Shown here: one piece after another, positions 33,671-43,480 of the stretch
Layout: every line of letters begins with the position of its first letter
How positions within the stretch are numbered: the stretch's first letter is position 1
Origin: Litorivicinus lipolyticus
GTDB lineage: Bacteria; Pseudomonadota; Gammaproteobacteria; Pseudomonadales; Litorivicinaceae
Length of the DNA stretch: 64,000 nt
Assembly (NCBI RefSeq): GCF_009650135.1
Contig: NZ_CP045871.1
Coordinates: forward strand, 1,674,001-1,738,000
Direction of reading: 5' to 3'
The notes under the pieces: model-generated
The model's database searches: none
What the model was told of the DNA's origin: nothing
What the model saw: the letters and a program-made list of their open reading frames with translations, nothing else
Translations under genes and position numbers: made by a program

Positions 33671-34756
33671 TTGAAAAAGCGAGTAGCAATTGTTGGAGCA
33701 AACGGAGTTCCAGCCAGTTACGGTGGCTGGGACCAGCTAGTGGAACACTTTACCCGCCTCAAAGACCCTAACTTCGAGTTTGTTGTTTACTGCACCTATT
33801 TAACTAACGACAGCGACAACTCCAGCCATAACAACGCGCACGTGCGAGTCATCAGGCTAGATGCAAACGGCTGGCAAAGCATTCCTTATGATATAGTCTC
33901 TTTGTATCACGCGTGGCGCGAGTGCGATGCCGCCATCATGTTAGGAACCTCAGGAGCATTAGCACTGCCAATATTTCGCCTAGCTGGCCTACCAGTGATC
34001 CTCAATATCGACGGTGCTGAGTGGAAACGGGGCAAATGGAACAGAATTATAAAGGTATTTCTCTGGCTTTCTGAATTTGTGGGTATCCTGAGTGCAAAGG
34101 TTATTGTGAGCGATAACGAGGTTCTGTCTGAGTATGTTCGTTCGAAGTACAACAAAGAGCCAATAACTATTGCTTATGGTGGTAATCACGTAAAGCGGCA
34201 ACCAGTGGGGACAAAATTGGCGGAGTTAGGGCTAAACACCAAAACATACGCCATTAAAGTTTGTCGTATTGTTCCAGAAAACAATGTTGATCTTATTTTG
34301 AGCGCGTTCGCTGAGACTTCCATTCCGTTTGTATTGGTCGGCAACTTCAACTCAAGCGACTTTGGACGCGAACTCCGCAGCACGTATTCAAGCTACACCA
34401 ACCTCAAGTTACTTGACCCCATCTATGAGCCAGCGCTGATTGATGAACTACGCAGTAATGCTGGGCTTTACGTACATGGCCACTCTGTAGGCGGTACCAA
34501 CCCGTCGCTGGTCGAAGCGATGTGCCTGGGACTAAACATTCTAGCTTTCGATGTCGATTACAACCGCGCAACAACAGCTGATCACGCCCACTATTTTGCG
34601 ACCAAGACAGAACTTCTTGGCCTGCTGAAAGAGCACGAAAATGGAACCTTGAAAGACAACTCAGTAAACCTAAATAGCATTGGCCTACGCAAATATAGTT
34701 GGAGTGCGATCATGGCCAGATATACTGATGCGCTCAAATCAACACTAAAACTATAA
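33671..34756 (+). CDS. DUF1972 glycosyltransferase, rhamnosyltransferase-like
   Basis: A GT4-type glycosyltransferase of 361 residues with the DUF1972 N-terminal domain (AIVGANGVPASYGGWDQLVE) and a GT-B C-domain ending with the donor-binding region (SVGGTNPSLVEAMCLGLNIL). Members often transfer L-rhamnose from dTDP-Rha, which this locus makes. It is on the plus strand, opposite to its neighbours, with its own upstream region at 33571-33670 (divergent from the epimerase), so it is probably separately transcribed. Confidence 0.8.
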   Translation: MKKRVAIVGANGVPASYGGWDQLVEHFTRLKDPNFEFVVYCTYLTNDSDNSSHNNAHVRVIRLDANGWQSIPYDIVSLYHAWRECDAAIMLGTSGALALPIFRLAGLPVILNIDGAEWKRGKWNRIIKVFLWLSEFVGILSAKVIVSDNEVLSEYVRSKYNKEPITIAYGGNHVKRQPVGTKLAELGLNTKTYAIKVCRIVPENNVDLILSAFAETSIPFVLVGNFNSSDFGRELRSTYSSYTNLKLLDPIYEPALIDELRSNAGLYVHGHSVGGTNPSLVEAMCLGLNILAFDVDYNRATTADHAHYFATKTELLGLLKEHENGTLKDNSVNLNSIGLRKYSWSAIMARYTDALKSTLKL

Positions 34757-34771
34757 AAAGAGTTATTCATC

Positions 34772-35389
34772 ATGCTAAGACAACTAAAAGCCCTTGGCAT
34801 TACCGGCCTTATAGTTCTCGCCCGTGATCTACTATTAACTAAACTTTTTTTTCGTAACGCTCGCCTCGTCCGCTGGCCATTTTTGATACGACGGGAGGGA
34901 GAGATCTTCATAGGTCCGGGACTCAACACTGGGCCGCGTTTGCTTCTGGAAACGCGATCAGTGGAGGCCAAACTCGTTATCGGGAAAAACTTCGTAGCCA
35001 ATACAGACTTGCATATCGGTGTAATTGAGAGCGTGACGATTGGGAACAACGTTCTAGTCGCTTCAGGTGTATTCATTTCTGACCATAGTCACGGCTCTTA
35101 CAACCCGCAGAATAGTTCCAGTCCAGAGACACCTCCAAACACCCGCCAGCTTGTGTCATCGCCGGTGAGAATCGGTGATAACTGTTGGATAGGTGAGAAA
35201 GTTGCAATTCTGCCGGGTGTAACGATTGGAAAGGGAACAATAATTGGGGCGGGCAGCGTGGTAACAAACCCAATTCCAGAATATGTAATTGCAGTTGGTA
35301 ACCCTGCCCGAGTAATAAAAAAGTACGATCCAAATAAGAAATCGTGGAAGACGAGTCATGACTCATCCGAGCATGATATTGAAGTTTAA
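34772..35389 (+). CDS. Hexapeptide-repeat acyltransferase
   Basis: A left-handed beta-helix acetyltransferase of 205 residues (WcaF/maltose acetyltransferase type). Hexapeptide repeats run from GEIFIGPGLNTGP to PVRIGDNCWIGEKVAILPG, with VTIGKGTIIGAGSVVTNPIP and the usual GNPARVIKKYD end; the catalytic His would be in SDHSHG. It probably O-acetylates the polysaccharide repeat. It follows the DUF1972 gene by 15 bases and shares its promoter. The substrate is not predictable. Confidence 0.85.
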   Translation: MLRQLKALGITGLIVLARDLLLTKLFFRNARLVRWPFLIRREGEIFIGPGLNTGPRLLLETRSVEAKLVIGKNFVANTDLHIGVIESVTIGNNVLVASGVFISDHSHGSYNPQNSSSPETPPNTRQLVSSPVRIGDNCWIGEKVAILPGVTIGKGTIIGAGSVVTNPIPEYVIAVGNPARVIKKYDPNKKSWKTSHDSSEHDIEV

Positions 35390-35571
35390 TCTGATGACCG
35401 AGCACACTTGCGCTTATTTTGATAATTACTACTCCCTCGATTGAGAAGGAGAGGTCTCTTCGCAGCCTGGTTCCAGCACAGCAACTCAGCCAAAGATCAG
35501 ACAGTGTTGAGCGTTGCTCGTCAGCAAGACGTGATATTTTAACCTGTCTGTTGTGTCCGTTGAAGCATGTA

Positions 35572-36600
35572 TCAATACGCACCTCCTCTCAAAAACGCTT
35601 GCACGATCGCTCTTGTAGATCTCTTGACGCGTTTGAAATAGTAGTCATACGATGTCTCAAAATGATAACTTCCTAAAGCGAGTAAGGGCATTATCGTCAA
35701 CAGAGGATAAACATAGCGAATGAACGTCGTAAAACCTGGAGTGAAAAGGGCGTAGATCGACATAGACACATATATACCCAACGAGAAACAAAATCTCCGA
35801 TACCTAAGAAAAAAAACAACCTGAAGGGCGGCGGCGGAAACCGCCATCGGAACAAACATAACAGTTGGAGATAACATGATATATCCTCCACTGATTGTCA
35901 AAAAAGGCCATACAAAAGCCCTCAGTACATCCCCTAATATACCGAGTTCATTGAACGTAGGTACGGCGTCGTAACTCTGAAACACCATAGTTTCATTCCC
36001 ACCTCTCAACAAATAACTCAAAGTGCCGGGAACAAATATCTCAATAGAAGCAAATAAAAATATAATCGCAACCAACAAAACCACTGGGGATCTAATCAAC
36101 CCGATTATGTAAAGAGGAGAGGCCAGTCGCAGAAAACAAACACCTAAAAAACTAAGTATGCTAACCACACGATTACTGGTAAAGACGATTACAATAAGAA
36201 AAATTACTAGAGTATCTTTCAAGACATGCAAGGCCAAATGCATTCGATAAAGATCAAGAATCACGACTAGCGCAATAAAAACCTGAAAGTAACTCCTACA
36301 AAAGTGACGACGAAGTAATCCATACAACTTAACATTTGTGTACAGGTAGACTAAAACATTAATACCAACCAAATAAAATAAATTCCCGCCAAAAGCCCAA
36401 GACAGAAAAAAATAGCCTGAACCAAAAATTAAATTGAAGTTTTCTGACGACTTCAAATAGGTCTGCTCATCCACATGAGCTTGACCCGGCCCGATACCAA
36501 CAAAATCCTCGAATACTAATAACAGACATAGACAAGCGAAATTGATACAAAGAAAGACAAGCGACGAAAGAGAATCTTTCGATATCTGTCTGATAAGCAT
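35572..36600 (-). CDS. wzy: Multi-spanning membrane protein, probable O-antigen polymerase
   Basis: A protein of 342 residues with about nine to ten transmembrane segments and a larger hydrophilic loop (about residues 205-235), as expected for Wzy-type polymerases that join O-units in the periplasm. Primary sequence of Wzy is poorly conserved, so this is a topology and context call: it stands at the end of the flippase-glycosyltransferase operon. It begins adjacent to the previous gene's stop. Low GC like its neighbours. An alternative polymerase/ligase candidate is at 51346-52629. Confidence 0.6.
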   Translation of the reverse strand: MLIRQISKDSLSSLVFLCINFACLCLLLVFEDFVGIGPGQAHVDEQTYLKSSENFNLIFGSGYFFLSWAFGGNLFYLVGINVLVYLYTNVKLYGLLRRHFCRSYFQVFIALVVILDLYRMHLALHVLKDTLVIFLIVIVFTSNRVVSILSFLGVCFLRLASPLYIIGLIRSPVVLLVAIIFLFASIEIFVPGTLSYLLRGGNETMVFQSYDAVPTFNELGILGDVLRAFVWPFLTISGGYIMLSPTVMFVPMAVSAAALQVVFFLRYRRFCFSLGIYVSMSIYALFTPGFTTFIRYVYPLLTIMPLLALGSYHFETSYDYYFKRVKRSTRAIVQAFLRGGAY

Positions 36601-38088
36601 TTATGCGACTCGTCCTTTAGAAATCCGATAAAATAGGATTCGTGCCAACTTCCAAGCTGATTTAGTGAAGAAAAGTACAGCCCAAAATGGATTTTTCAAT
36701 ATGAAACTCCAACCGAGTTCGCTTACAATAATCATATCTGAATAACCCATCCACTTACTTTCTATCTCGCTGTACAGACTCTTAACTGCTAGAATATTGA
36801 TCGAAGTAGCAGTTAGCGGAGCATTGGCAACGAAGCCTGAAGCTTTGATTTCACCAAAATCCCTGTGAAAGTCGTCATGATCCCTTATGTACTTTTTGCA
36901 ACTGTTTGCGTGCTCCTTTCTCTTAACATCACTCCTAATGAGGGCGTTCATGAAGCTAACAAACTCGCTCTGATCAGCTATTGAGATTTGAGCATCACAT
37001 GTTTCATGAATAACATCTTCAGCAAAATTGTGCGCATAAACGCCTCTGAAACCAACTACAGGCTTGCCAAGCGATACTGCGTAATGTGTCATTAGTCCAC
37101 CGAAGTGGGGGTATGTATTTACAAAAACATCACACCTGTTGAAAAGCCCAGCAATGTTATTAGTTGGACCTAGCAGTAGTACACGATTCTTGTTCTGAGA
37201 TCTACTCCAAAAACTCTTAAATTTAATCGGATTGCCGGATCCGGCAAAAACAAAGTAGGCGTCAGAATTTTCGGTTAAAATCTCATCTATTAGGTTAAAA
37301 AAACGGCCATCATCGCCGTAGATTTTGAAGAAATTTGAACCCGAAAATAATACTACAGCAGTTGACGGAACATTAAGATCAAACTTGACTACTTTGCTTG
37401 GTAATATCGGATAATACCTTAATACCATATATTTATCGGGACTAATACCCCGTTCCTGAACAGCCAAAACTCTTCCGTAGTCTCGAAAGCCTATAAAATC
37501 GTCAAAGATTGACGCACCGAGCCAAAAATTATGATCTGTGATATCAATAAGTGTCTTTTTTAGACCGGACATAGTACTAAGGGCTATTGTAGCCTCGACG
37601 GACCAAGGGCTCAAATGACAGAAAACTCGCGCTGCGTTTGTGGATTGTAGCAAGCTGCAAATACTTTTTATTTTTTCATCAACATTTAATCCTGCAACAA
37701 ACTTAACCTCAACGTTACAATATTCAGCAATGATTTTAGATATACTTGAACCTCTATGGATTGGGGGTGGTCGATTAACGATATAAAAAACCTTATCGTA
37801 CGACCGGCACAGTTCGATCAAATATTGTTCAGATAGCCCCCGATTATCTAGAGCAAAATCGTCTAAAAAGGCAACAACCAGTTCATCATTTGAAGAAACA
37901 TAATTTACTCCGATTAGATTTTTACCATAATCAATAAGTCCACGCTCGAGTTCTGGCAGGTAATAGGCACTGCAGAGTTGATAAGTCAGTCGCGCTGCGC
38001 ATCTTGCATAGTCGACACCAGTTACATCTCTGCTTTTGAGTAATCCAACAGCCCGCTCTAATATTTTATGCTCGTTTCTACCTAACAA
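36601..38088 (-). CDS. GT-B-type glycosyltransferase
   Basis: A protein of 495 residues. The C-terminal half shows GT-B donor-domain features (AVVLFSGSNFFKIYG; DAYFVFAGSGNPIKFKSFW; FNRCDVFVNTYPHFGGLMTH; AVSLGKPVVGF), while the N-terminal half has only weak similarity to known enzymes. Likely adds one sugar of the O-unit, perhaps the 3-formamido sugar. Donor and acceptor are unknown. AT-rich, consistent with horizontal exchange of the serotype region. It follows the flippase by 20 bases. Confidence 0.7.
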   Translation of the reverse strand: MLGRNEHKILERAVGLLKSRDVTGVDYARCAARLTYQLCSAYYLPELERGLIDYGKNLIGVNYVSSNDELVVAFLDDFALDNRGLSEQYLIELCRSYDKVFYIVNRPPPIHRGSSISKIIAEYCNVEVKFVAGLNVDEKIKSICSLLQSTNAARVFCHLSPWSVEATIALSTMSGLKKTLIDITDHNFWLGASIFDDFIGFRDYGRVLAVQERGISPDKYMVLRYYPILPSKVVKFDLNVPSTAVVLFSGSNFFKIYGDDGRFFNLIDEILTENSDAYFVFAGSGNPIKFKSFWSRSQNKNRVLLLGPTNNIAGLFNRCDVFVNTYPHFGGLMTHYAVSLGKPVVGFRGVYAHNFAEDVIHETCDAQISIADQSEFVSFMNALIRSDVKRKEHANSCKKYIRDHDDFHRDFGEIKASGFVANAPLTATSINILAVKSLYSEIESKWMGYSDMIIVSELGWSFILKNPFWAVLFFTKSAWKLARILFYRISKGRVA

Positions 38089-38108
38089 TTACCAGACCCC
38101 ATAAAAAT

Positions 38109-39368
38109 TCATTTATTATATTCTTTTTTCAAGTGTTTTCGCACAAAAACAACCATAACCAGAAAATAAACAAAACAGCTTACAGCATGTGCCACTGCGA
38201 CCCCTTGAAGACCCAAATAATCACAGAGAAAAACCGTTAGACCGTAAAACAATATAGAATTTAATATCTCAGTTGACACATAAAGAGCAACCATAGCTTT
38301 AGCCAGCATTATAAAGGAAAGAATCCAACTGGCGACCCTTAAAACATCACCTACTAACTGCCACGGCAACAAATCGACTATTTTCAAGAATTCCACGGAA
38401 AATAGATTAGATATCAAGTCAATTCTGAATAAATATATAAAAAGACAAACAACACACGCAGCTGGAAAAATAAAAACATACCCTCTTTTTACTTCACGAT
38501 AAATATCACTATAGGTATGCAATCTTGCTAATTGTGGTACATAATACACCGCTAGAGAACTACTAAATATCAATAAATATGCAGAACTCAATCTCCACAT
38601 AGCCTCCCAATATCCAGCATCACTAGAAGTAAAAATTTCAGTCAGATAATTCCTTATTGCTATGTGTGTTATTGGGATAACAAGTGCGGTTACACTTGCC
38701 ATAACTGTAAAACCAAACAACTCTCGAATAATTGAACGATCAATTCGCCCTATCAAGTGTTCGACCCTAAACCAACTCCGCTTTGTGAGTAGATAGCCAT
38801 TCACCAATACCGCTAAAATTTGATAAGTAGCCAACCCTATTAGCGACCCCAAAACTCCATATCTGTAAACTAGGAAGCAAGTCACTATTACCGAGGATAT
38901 ACTGGTCCAAACATGTGCGGCAACGTAGTTATTAATATCCCGCTTTCCATTCACTATAGATAACAGCATATTATTTAATATAAAAAATGGCACGCCGATT
39001 GCTACCCACCGAAAAACTATAGAGAGGGCGCCATCATCGAATATCCAATTTGCAAATTCTTCTGCTGCAACCCAAAAGATGACAGAAGAGGAAATCCCTC
39101 CTATGACACTGAGGTTAACACTAGTTTTCCACAGTGCTTGTTGCTTTAATAAATCATTATCATACTCAGAAGTATATTTGGTCACACCGGTATTAATTGC
39201 AAAACTTCCAATAACACTCGCTATTTGGAGCACATTTTGTAATTGACCTACTAAGAGATATCCTGAAGGACCCACAGTAATTGCTAGGACCTTATTGATT
39301 CCAAGTAAACAAAGCAGACGTACTGCTACCGCGAATCCATTCAGGATTGCTGCTTTTGCAAAGCCCAT
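38109..39368 (-). CDS. wzx: O-antigen flippase Wzx
   Basis: A protein of 419 residues with about twelve hydrophobic helices, starting with GFAKAAILNGFAVAVRLLCL and containing the RfbX-like segments VLAITVGPSGYLLVGQLQNV and SSDAGYWEAMWRLSSAYLL. It belongs to the MOP superfamily and would move lipid-linked O-units across the inner membrane. The two-base gap to the aminotransferase gene shows a tight operon. Confidence 0.85.
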   Translation of the reverse strand: MGFAKAAILNGFAVAVRLLCLLGINKVLAITVGPSGYLLVGQLQNVLQIASVIGSFAINTGVTKYTSEYDNDLLKQQALWKTSVNLSVIGGISSSVIFWVAAEEFANWIFDDGALSIVFRWVAIGVPFFILNNMLLSIVNGKRDINNYVAAHVWTSISSVIVTCFLVYRYGVLGSLIGLATYQILAVLVNGYLLTKRSWFRVEHLIGRIDRSIIRELFGFTVMASVTALVIPITHIAIRNYLTEIFTSSDAGYWEAMWRLSSAYLLIFSSSLAVYYVPQLARLHTYSDIYREVKRGYVFIFPAACVVCLFIYLFRIDLISNLFSVEFLKIVDLLPWQLVGDVLRVASWILSFIMLAKAMVALYVSTEILNSILFYGLTVFLCDYLGLQGVAVAHAVSCFVYFLVMVVFVRKHLKKEYNK

Positions 39369-39370
39369 TA

Positions 39371-40495
39371 TTAGTTATTTGATCTGTACTGATTACAAAC
39401 GTCTATAATATGGTCAACGTCTGAATCTGACATTACTGGACTAATAGGCAAACTTACCACTTCTCTGTGCATCTTTTCTGTTACGGGATAATTATCGAAA
39501 TTAAACTCTTCGTAAGCGGCTTGTTTGTGTGGAGCGATTGGATAATGAATTAATGGCGCGATGTCGTTTTCTTCGAGAAAGTGGATAAACTCACTACGAT
39601 TTTTACAACGAACAACAAAAAGATGAAACGCATGGAATGTTAGGCTTCCTTGCATCTCAGATTTTTTAAGTGGAAGTAAAAGCTCCCTGTTGCGTATCCG
39701 TTCACAATATAGTTTTGCAATTTCTCTGCGACGGCGAAGCTCTTCGTCTAAATACTTCAGTTTCACCGACAGCATTGCTGCTTGTATCTCATCTAACCTA
39801 CTATTTACGCCTTTATAAACATGTTCGTATTTCTTGTAACTCCCATAATTGCCGAGCGCTGCGATTACGTCTCTCAGCTCTTCGTCGTTTGTAGTTACGC
39901 ACCCCGCATCTCCGAGAGCCCCGAGGTTTTTGCCTGGATAGAAGCTGAACGCAGCTGCATCACCGATGCTACCGGCCCGCGCCTTCCCTCGTGTTGCACC
40001 ATGAGCTTGTGCGCTATCTTCAAGTATAAGAAGCCCGTGTGCGTTGGCGAAAGAAACTATATCGTCAAAGTCTGCGAGCCTACCGTATAAATGAACCATT
40101 AGAATCACACGAACTCGCGGAGTAATACTCTGCGTTACTGCATCTGCCGTTATGTTAAATGTGAACCAATCGGGCTCTACCAACACGGGCTTAAGTCCAG
40201 CGGACGATATAGCAAGTATGCTAGCAATATAAGTATTTGCAGGAACTAAAACTTCATCACCTGCTTCGATTTTTCCCATTTCCATCCAAGCTTTTAGTGT
40301 GAGCGTAAGAGCATCAAGACCATTTGCTACCCCAACGCAATAATCTGTTCCGATATAACTAGCAAATCTTTCTTCAAACTTTTCTGTTTCACTTCCACGT
40401 AAGTACCAACCAGAATCAATGACTCTACCAACTGCTTCTTTTAACTCTGTACTATATTGGTAATTTATTTTATCTAAAGCCAAAAATGGGATCAC
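39371..40495 (-). CDS. dTDP-3-keto-6-deoxyhexose aminotransferase, FdtB/QdtB-like
   Basis: A PLP-dependent DegT/DnrJ/EryC1 enzyme of 374 residues. The PLP lysine lies in [15 protein letters not shown], with [10 protein letters not shown] before it and [17 protein letters not shown] earlier. It would convert dTDP-3-keto-6-deoxyhexose to dTDP-3-amino-3,6-dideoxyhexose (Fuc3N or Qui3N) using glutamate. The keto-isomerase and formyltransferase genes upstream in the same operon give the pathway. Overlaps the formyltransferase gene by four bases. Confidence 0.85.
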   Translation of the reverse strand: MIPFLALDKINYQYSTELKEAVGRVIDSGWYLRGSETEKFEERFASYIGTDYCVGVANGLDALTLTLKAWMEMGKIEAGDEVLVPANTYIASILAISSAGLKPVLVEPDWFTFNITADAVTQSITPRVRVILMVHLYGRLADFDDIVSFANAHGLLILEDSAQAHGATRGKARAGSIGDAAAFSFYPGKNLGALGDAGCVTTNDEELRDVIAALGNYGSYKKYEHVYKGVNSRLDEIQAAMLSVKLKYLDEELRRRREIAKLYCERIRNRELLLPLKKSEMQGSLTFHAFHLFVVRCKNRSEFIHFLEENDIAPLIHYPIAPHKQAAYEEFNFDNYPVTEKMHREVVSLPISPVMSDSDVDHIIDVCNQYRSNN

Positions 40496-41697
40496 AACTT
40501 TACTCCTAACATTATCTGATCGAAGGTATGAGAATCTATATAGTCAGCTAACGCCAATCCATTGAAATCTCGCTGATGGATATTTGCGCCGCTAGATAGG
40601 CAACGATCGATAACCTTACGGTTACCCGTTCTCAAGAAACCATCTTTTGCGTACATTAAAACTGTTGTCCCATTCCGGTTACATGCGTTTACATCAGCGC
40701 CTTCCGATAATAAGAAATTGAAAATATCGCCGTGCGCATGGTAAGCAGCCACCATTAAAGGCGTCCAACCAGTTGAACCTCGATCTTCGATTGAGGTAAT
40801 ATTTTTCAACAACGAAACAACTGAGTCAAAATCCCCGATCTCTAGGCAAGCGATGAAATCAGTGTATCTATCTTTGAATAACTTGATATTGTAGTCTATT
40901 GTAGATATCAAAACGTAAGAGTCGCATTCGTATAAGAGAGTACCAGGCGTATGCTGGCTTCTTTCCCCTACGATCTCATAGTTCACAATAGGCACGCCGT
41001 TAAACTCGGGTAACTGATACTCTCTGAAAGCTAGAGCTTTAACTTTCCTACCTATCTTCCATGCAGTGTTTTTTAAGTTGAGTGTTCGGTCAGAGAAATC
41101 AAACGAGTCAATCGAGTAGTAACTGGATCCAATTGGATGCTGCGGCCGAGAAATGAAACTTCCTGTGAGCAATGGCTTAACTGTTCTTTTAAATAAATCC
41201 AACCCCTTCCTTAAATACAACCAGTACAGTTCGCTTGACGTGGTAAATTCATTAATTAAAAACTCTTCGCAATCAATAACTTCACCAGTGTCGACCCCAC
41301 GATCTATTCTATGAAGTGTACATCCAACCTTTGACTTACCGTCTAATATTGGCCAGATCGATGTATACATCCCTTTGTATTCAGGCAACAATGAAAAATG
41401 GATATTATATAGACAACTGCTCTTAAAACTATTAGGTTTAATAATCTGATCAAATTCTAACGAAAAAAAGACTTCAGCACTTGATTCAGCTTCCTGCAAA
41501 GTTAGCGCCCTAACACTTCTTCTTTCAGCATATTTTTTTAAAGACAACTGCCAGCCGTTGTTACCGTTGTCTGTTTTATTTATTACAACTGCAATTTTCG
41601 AGGGCGGATACTTAATCTCAGTCAAGAGATAATCCAATGCACCAATAGCTATGCTGTTTTTTCCAGCAATGACGATGTTCTTTGTATCAGCGCTCAT
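40492..41697 (-). CDS. dTDP-aminosugar N-formyltransferase with C-terminal ankyrin repeats
   Basis: A protein of 401 residues. The N-terminal half is a formyltransferase of the methionyl-tRNA formyltransferase fold ([20 protein letters not shown] with the catalytic His; [18 protein letters not shown]). A middle beta domain follows, then about 115 residues of ankyrin repeats ([55 protein letters not shown]). QdtF/FdtF enzymes from O-antigen loci have this layout; it would put a formyl group on the 3-amino of dTDP-Qui3N or Fuc3N using N10-formyl-tetrahydrofolate. The ankyrin part is a known second nucleotide-sugar site. Confidence 0.85.
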   Translation of the reverse strand: MSADTKNIVIAGKNSIAIGALDYLLTEIKYPPSKIAVVINKTDNGNNGWQLSLKKYAERRSVRALTLQEAESSAEVFFSLEFDQIIKPNSFKSSCLYNIHFSLLPEYKGMYTSIWPILDGKSKVGCTLHRIDRGVDTGEVIDCEEFLINEFTTSSELYWLYLRKGLDLFKRTVKPLLTGSFISRPQHPIGSSYYSIDSFDFSDRTLNLKNTAWKIGRKVKALAFREYQLPEFNGVPIVNYEIVGERSQHTPGTLLYECDSYVLISTIDYNIKLFKDRYTDFIACLEIGDFDSVVSLLKNITSIEDRGSTGWTPLMVAAYHAHGDIFNFLLSEGADVNACNRNGTTVLMYAKDGFLRTGNRKVIDRCLSSGANIHQRDFNGLALADYIDSHTFDQIMLGVKL

Positions 41698-42146
41698 TTA
41701 CCTTTCCCTGCGCAATGCTCAATAAATCTCTGGTAATCCCTTATATAATCGCCTTCATCATAATGCTCGCTAGCCAAAACAAGGAGGACACAATCACTAG
41801 AAAAGTTATGCATCTCTCTCCAAACCATATTTTCGATCAGAATTCCTTTAGTCGGATCATCAAGCCTTACTGTTTGGCGATTTATTCCATCATCTAAGAC
41901 CATGTCGCAATTACCATGAATTGCAAATGCTATTTGCTTTAAGTTTTTGTGTGCATGATAACCGCGGCTTACACCCTCTTCAGTTCGATATATGTAATAC
42001 AATCGTTTAACTTCGAACGGTACTTGTTTTTGATTCCCAACTTCAATAGATACTAGACTTCCACGACTATCACCCAGTTCTTGAAACTCTATCCAATTAA
42101 AATCAACTATTTGCGACACCGTGTTTCTCCAATGTGACGACCCCAA
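41694..42146 (-). CDS. dTDP-4-keto-6-deoxyglucose 3,4-ketoisomerase, FdtA/QdtA-like
   Basis: A cupin-fold enzyme of 150 residues (RmlC-like) with the two-His motif RGYHAHKNLKQIAF and SDCVLLVLASEHYDEGDYIR. It moves the keto group from C4 to C3 of dTDP-4-keto-6-deoxyglucose. FdtA and QdtA differ in the stereochemistry at C4 and give Fuc3N or Qui3N; I cannot decide which. It begins the aminosugar sub-operon after the rmlD gap. Confidence 0.85.
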   Translation of the reverse strand: MGSSHWRNTVSQIVDFNWIEFQELGDSRGSLVSIEVGNQKQVPFEVKRLYYIYRTEEGVSRGYHAHKNLKQIAFAIHGNCDMVLDDGINRQTVRLDDPTKGILIENMVWREMHNFSSDCVLLVLASEHYDEGDYIRDYQRFIEHCAGKGK

Positions 42147-42204
42147 GAGGATATCGCCAGTATTCTGTTTTTATCACCTCTGGTGATTGACTTTAAAGTT
42201 CGTC

Positions 42205-42314
42205 TAACCCAATCCAGTTACTCTGAATACAATCTCTTCCAAACAATCTACTTTCAGACCCTGTCTGCGCTCTATTGTCTGAACGAATTGGCCAGCCCTC
42301 AGTGAGTCGCGTGC
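42205..42314 (-). pseudogene. Fragment of a second rmlA (C-terminal part)
   Basis: Within the 445-base gap between the ketoisomerase and rmlD, one minus-strand frame reads ARDSLRAGQFVQTIERRQ then GLKVDCLEEIVFR. This lines up with the intact RmlA at 44020 ([31 protein letters not shown]). The match ends at about 42205, and no other RmlA sequence is found. It is the tail of a lost thymidylyltransferase gene and marks a recombination point. The rest of the gap (42315-42591) has only small, frame-broken coding-like stretches that I cannot assign. Confidence 0.75.
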
Positions 42315-42591
42315 ACAGTAGCTAATCACGCAGAACCACAACCCCTCAAACTAACAATGATCTCATCTATATCAAGAAAATCACTGTTGACTCAGGTGAT
42401 TTTTATCTCACTTAGCTTGACGTTCCCAGATATCTCTCCAGAGATAATTGCACCCTGTCTTTTTAAATAGTTATAAACGATAAACATTCGTATCTCGCTT
42501 TGGCAAAAATTGTATTCGGAATCTTGTTTCCAATTTCTTCTGGATGTTGAACTGGGACTGATACATAGATGAAGAGAGAATATTCGCTCGT

Positions 42592-43479
42592 TTAGCCGAC
42601 TCCTTTTATAGACTCTAAGACCATTTCTAAATCGAGGCTCCATTGCCCCCCGGACACGTTAAAGCAACGTTCAAGTTTATCTGTCTTTAAACTTGAATTT
42701 TCTGGACGCTTTACTGATGTCAAAAACTGTGAACTGGGGATTGGCGCAATCTCGACAGGATGATCCACTAGCCCCATCTTTGTAGCACGCTCAATAATCT
42801 CTTGAGCAAACTGATGCCAACTTACGTATGGCTTCTGGCAATAGTGGTATATCCCCCAAGAAATCGCATTCGTTTGCTCAAGCTGAGCGGCGATCTTTAG
42901 CAGAGCTGCAGCGACACCATGGGCACTAGATGGTCCTCCGAACTGATCCGACACCACATCAAGTCGATCCCGTTCCCGAGCCATACGCACCATAGTTTTT
43001 ACAAAATTTCCGCCATGTTCAGAAAACACCCAACTAGTTCTAAGAATAATGAACTTAGACAGCGTGTTGCGTACAGCTAACTCACCCATAAGCTTACTTC
43101 GTCCATATATACTAGTTGGGTTTACGCTATCTGTTTCCTTGTAAGGAATATCAGACTCGCCATCAAAGACATAATCCGTTGATATATGAAACAGCGGGAT
43201 ATCCAGTTTTTTACATGCAGCAGCTAGAATTTTTGGTCCGGTTTCATTAACTGCATACGCTGATTTCTTATCAGTCTCAGCCTTATCAACAGCCGTATAG
43301 GCAGCTGCGTTAATCACCAAATCTGGTTTAATCTGAGAAATAACCGAATCTACATTCCTTATATTGGTGATATCTAATTCTGCGCTGGACATCCCAAACA
43401 TAGCGAATCCATAGCTTTCGCCCTGATCCATCAAGCATCGACCTACCTGCCCATTTTTACCAGTAACGAGAACTCTCAT
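42592..43479 (-). CDS. rmlD: dTDP-4-dehydrorhamnose reductase
   Basis: A short-chain reductase of 295 residues for the last step to dTDP-L-rhamnose. N-terminal MRVLVTGKNGQVGRCLMDQG is the NADPH-binding motif; STDYVFDG and YGRSKLMGE hold the catalytic Thr, Tyr and Lys. Usual family length is about 290-300. One-base gap from rmlC. Third enzyme of the rhamnose branch whose product is the likely donor of the DUF1972 enzyme. Confidence 0.93.
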   Translation of the reverse strand: MRVLVTGKNGQVGRCLMDQGESYGFAMFGMSSAELDITNIRNVDSVISQIKPDLVINAAAYTAVDKAETDKKSAYAVNETGPKILAAACKKLDIPLFHISTDYVFDGESDIPYKETDSVNPTSIYGRSKLMGELAVRNTLSKFIILRTSWVFSEHGGNFVKTMVRMARERDRLDVVSDQFGGPSSAHGVAAALLKIAAQLEQTNAISWGIYHYCQKPYVSWHQFAQEIIERATKMGLVDHPVEIAPIPSSQFLTSVKRPENSSLKTDKLERCFNVSGGQWSLDLEMVLESIKGVG

Positions 43480-43480
43480 A

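Noticed and set aside
42392..42643. Open frame of 83 codons on the minus strand overlapping the end of rmlD
   Set aside because: No similarity or ribosome site; it overlaps a conserved gene and the region shows frame-broken remnants.
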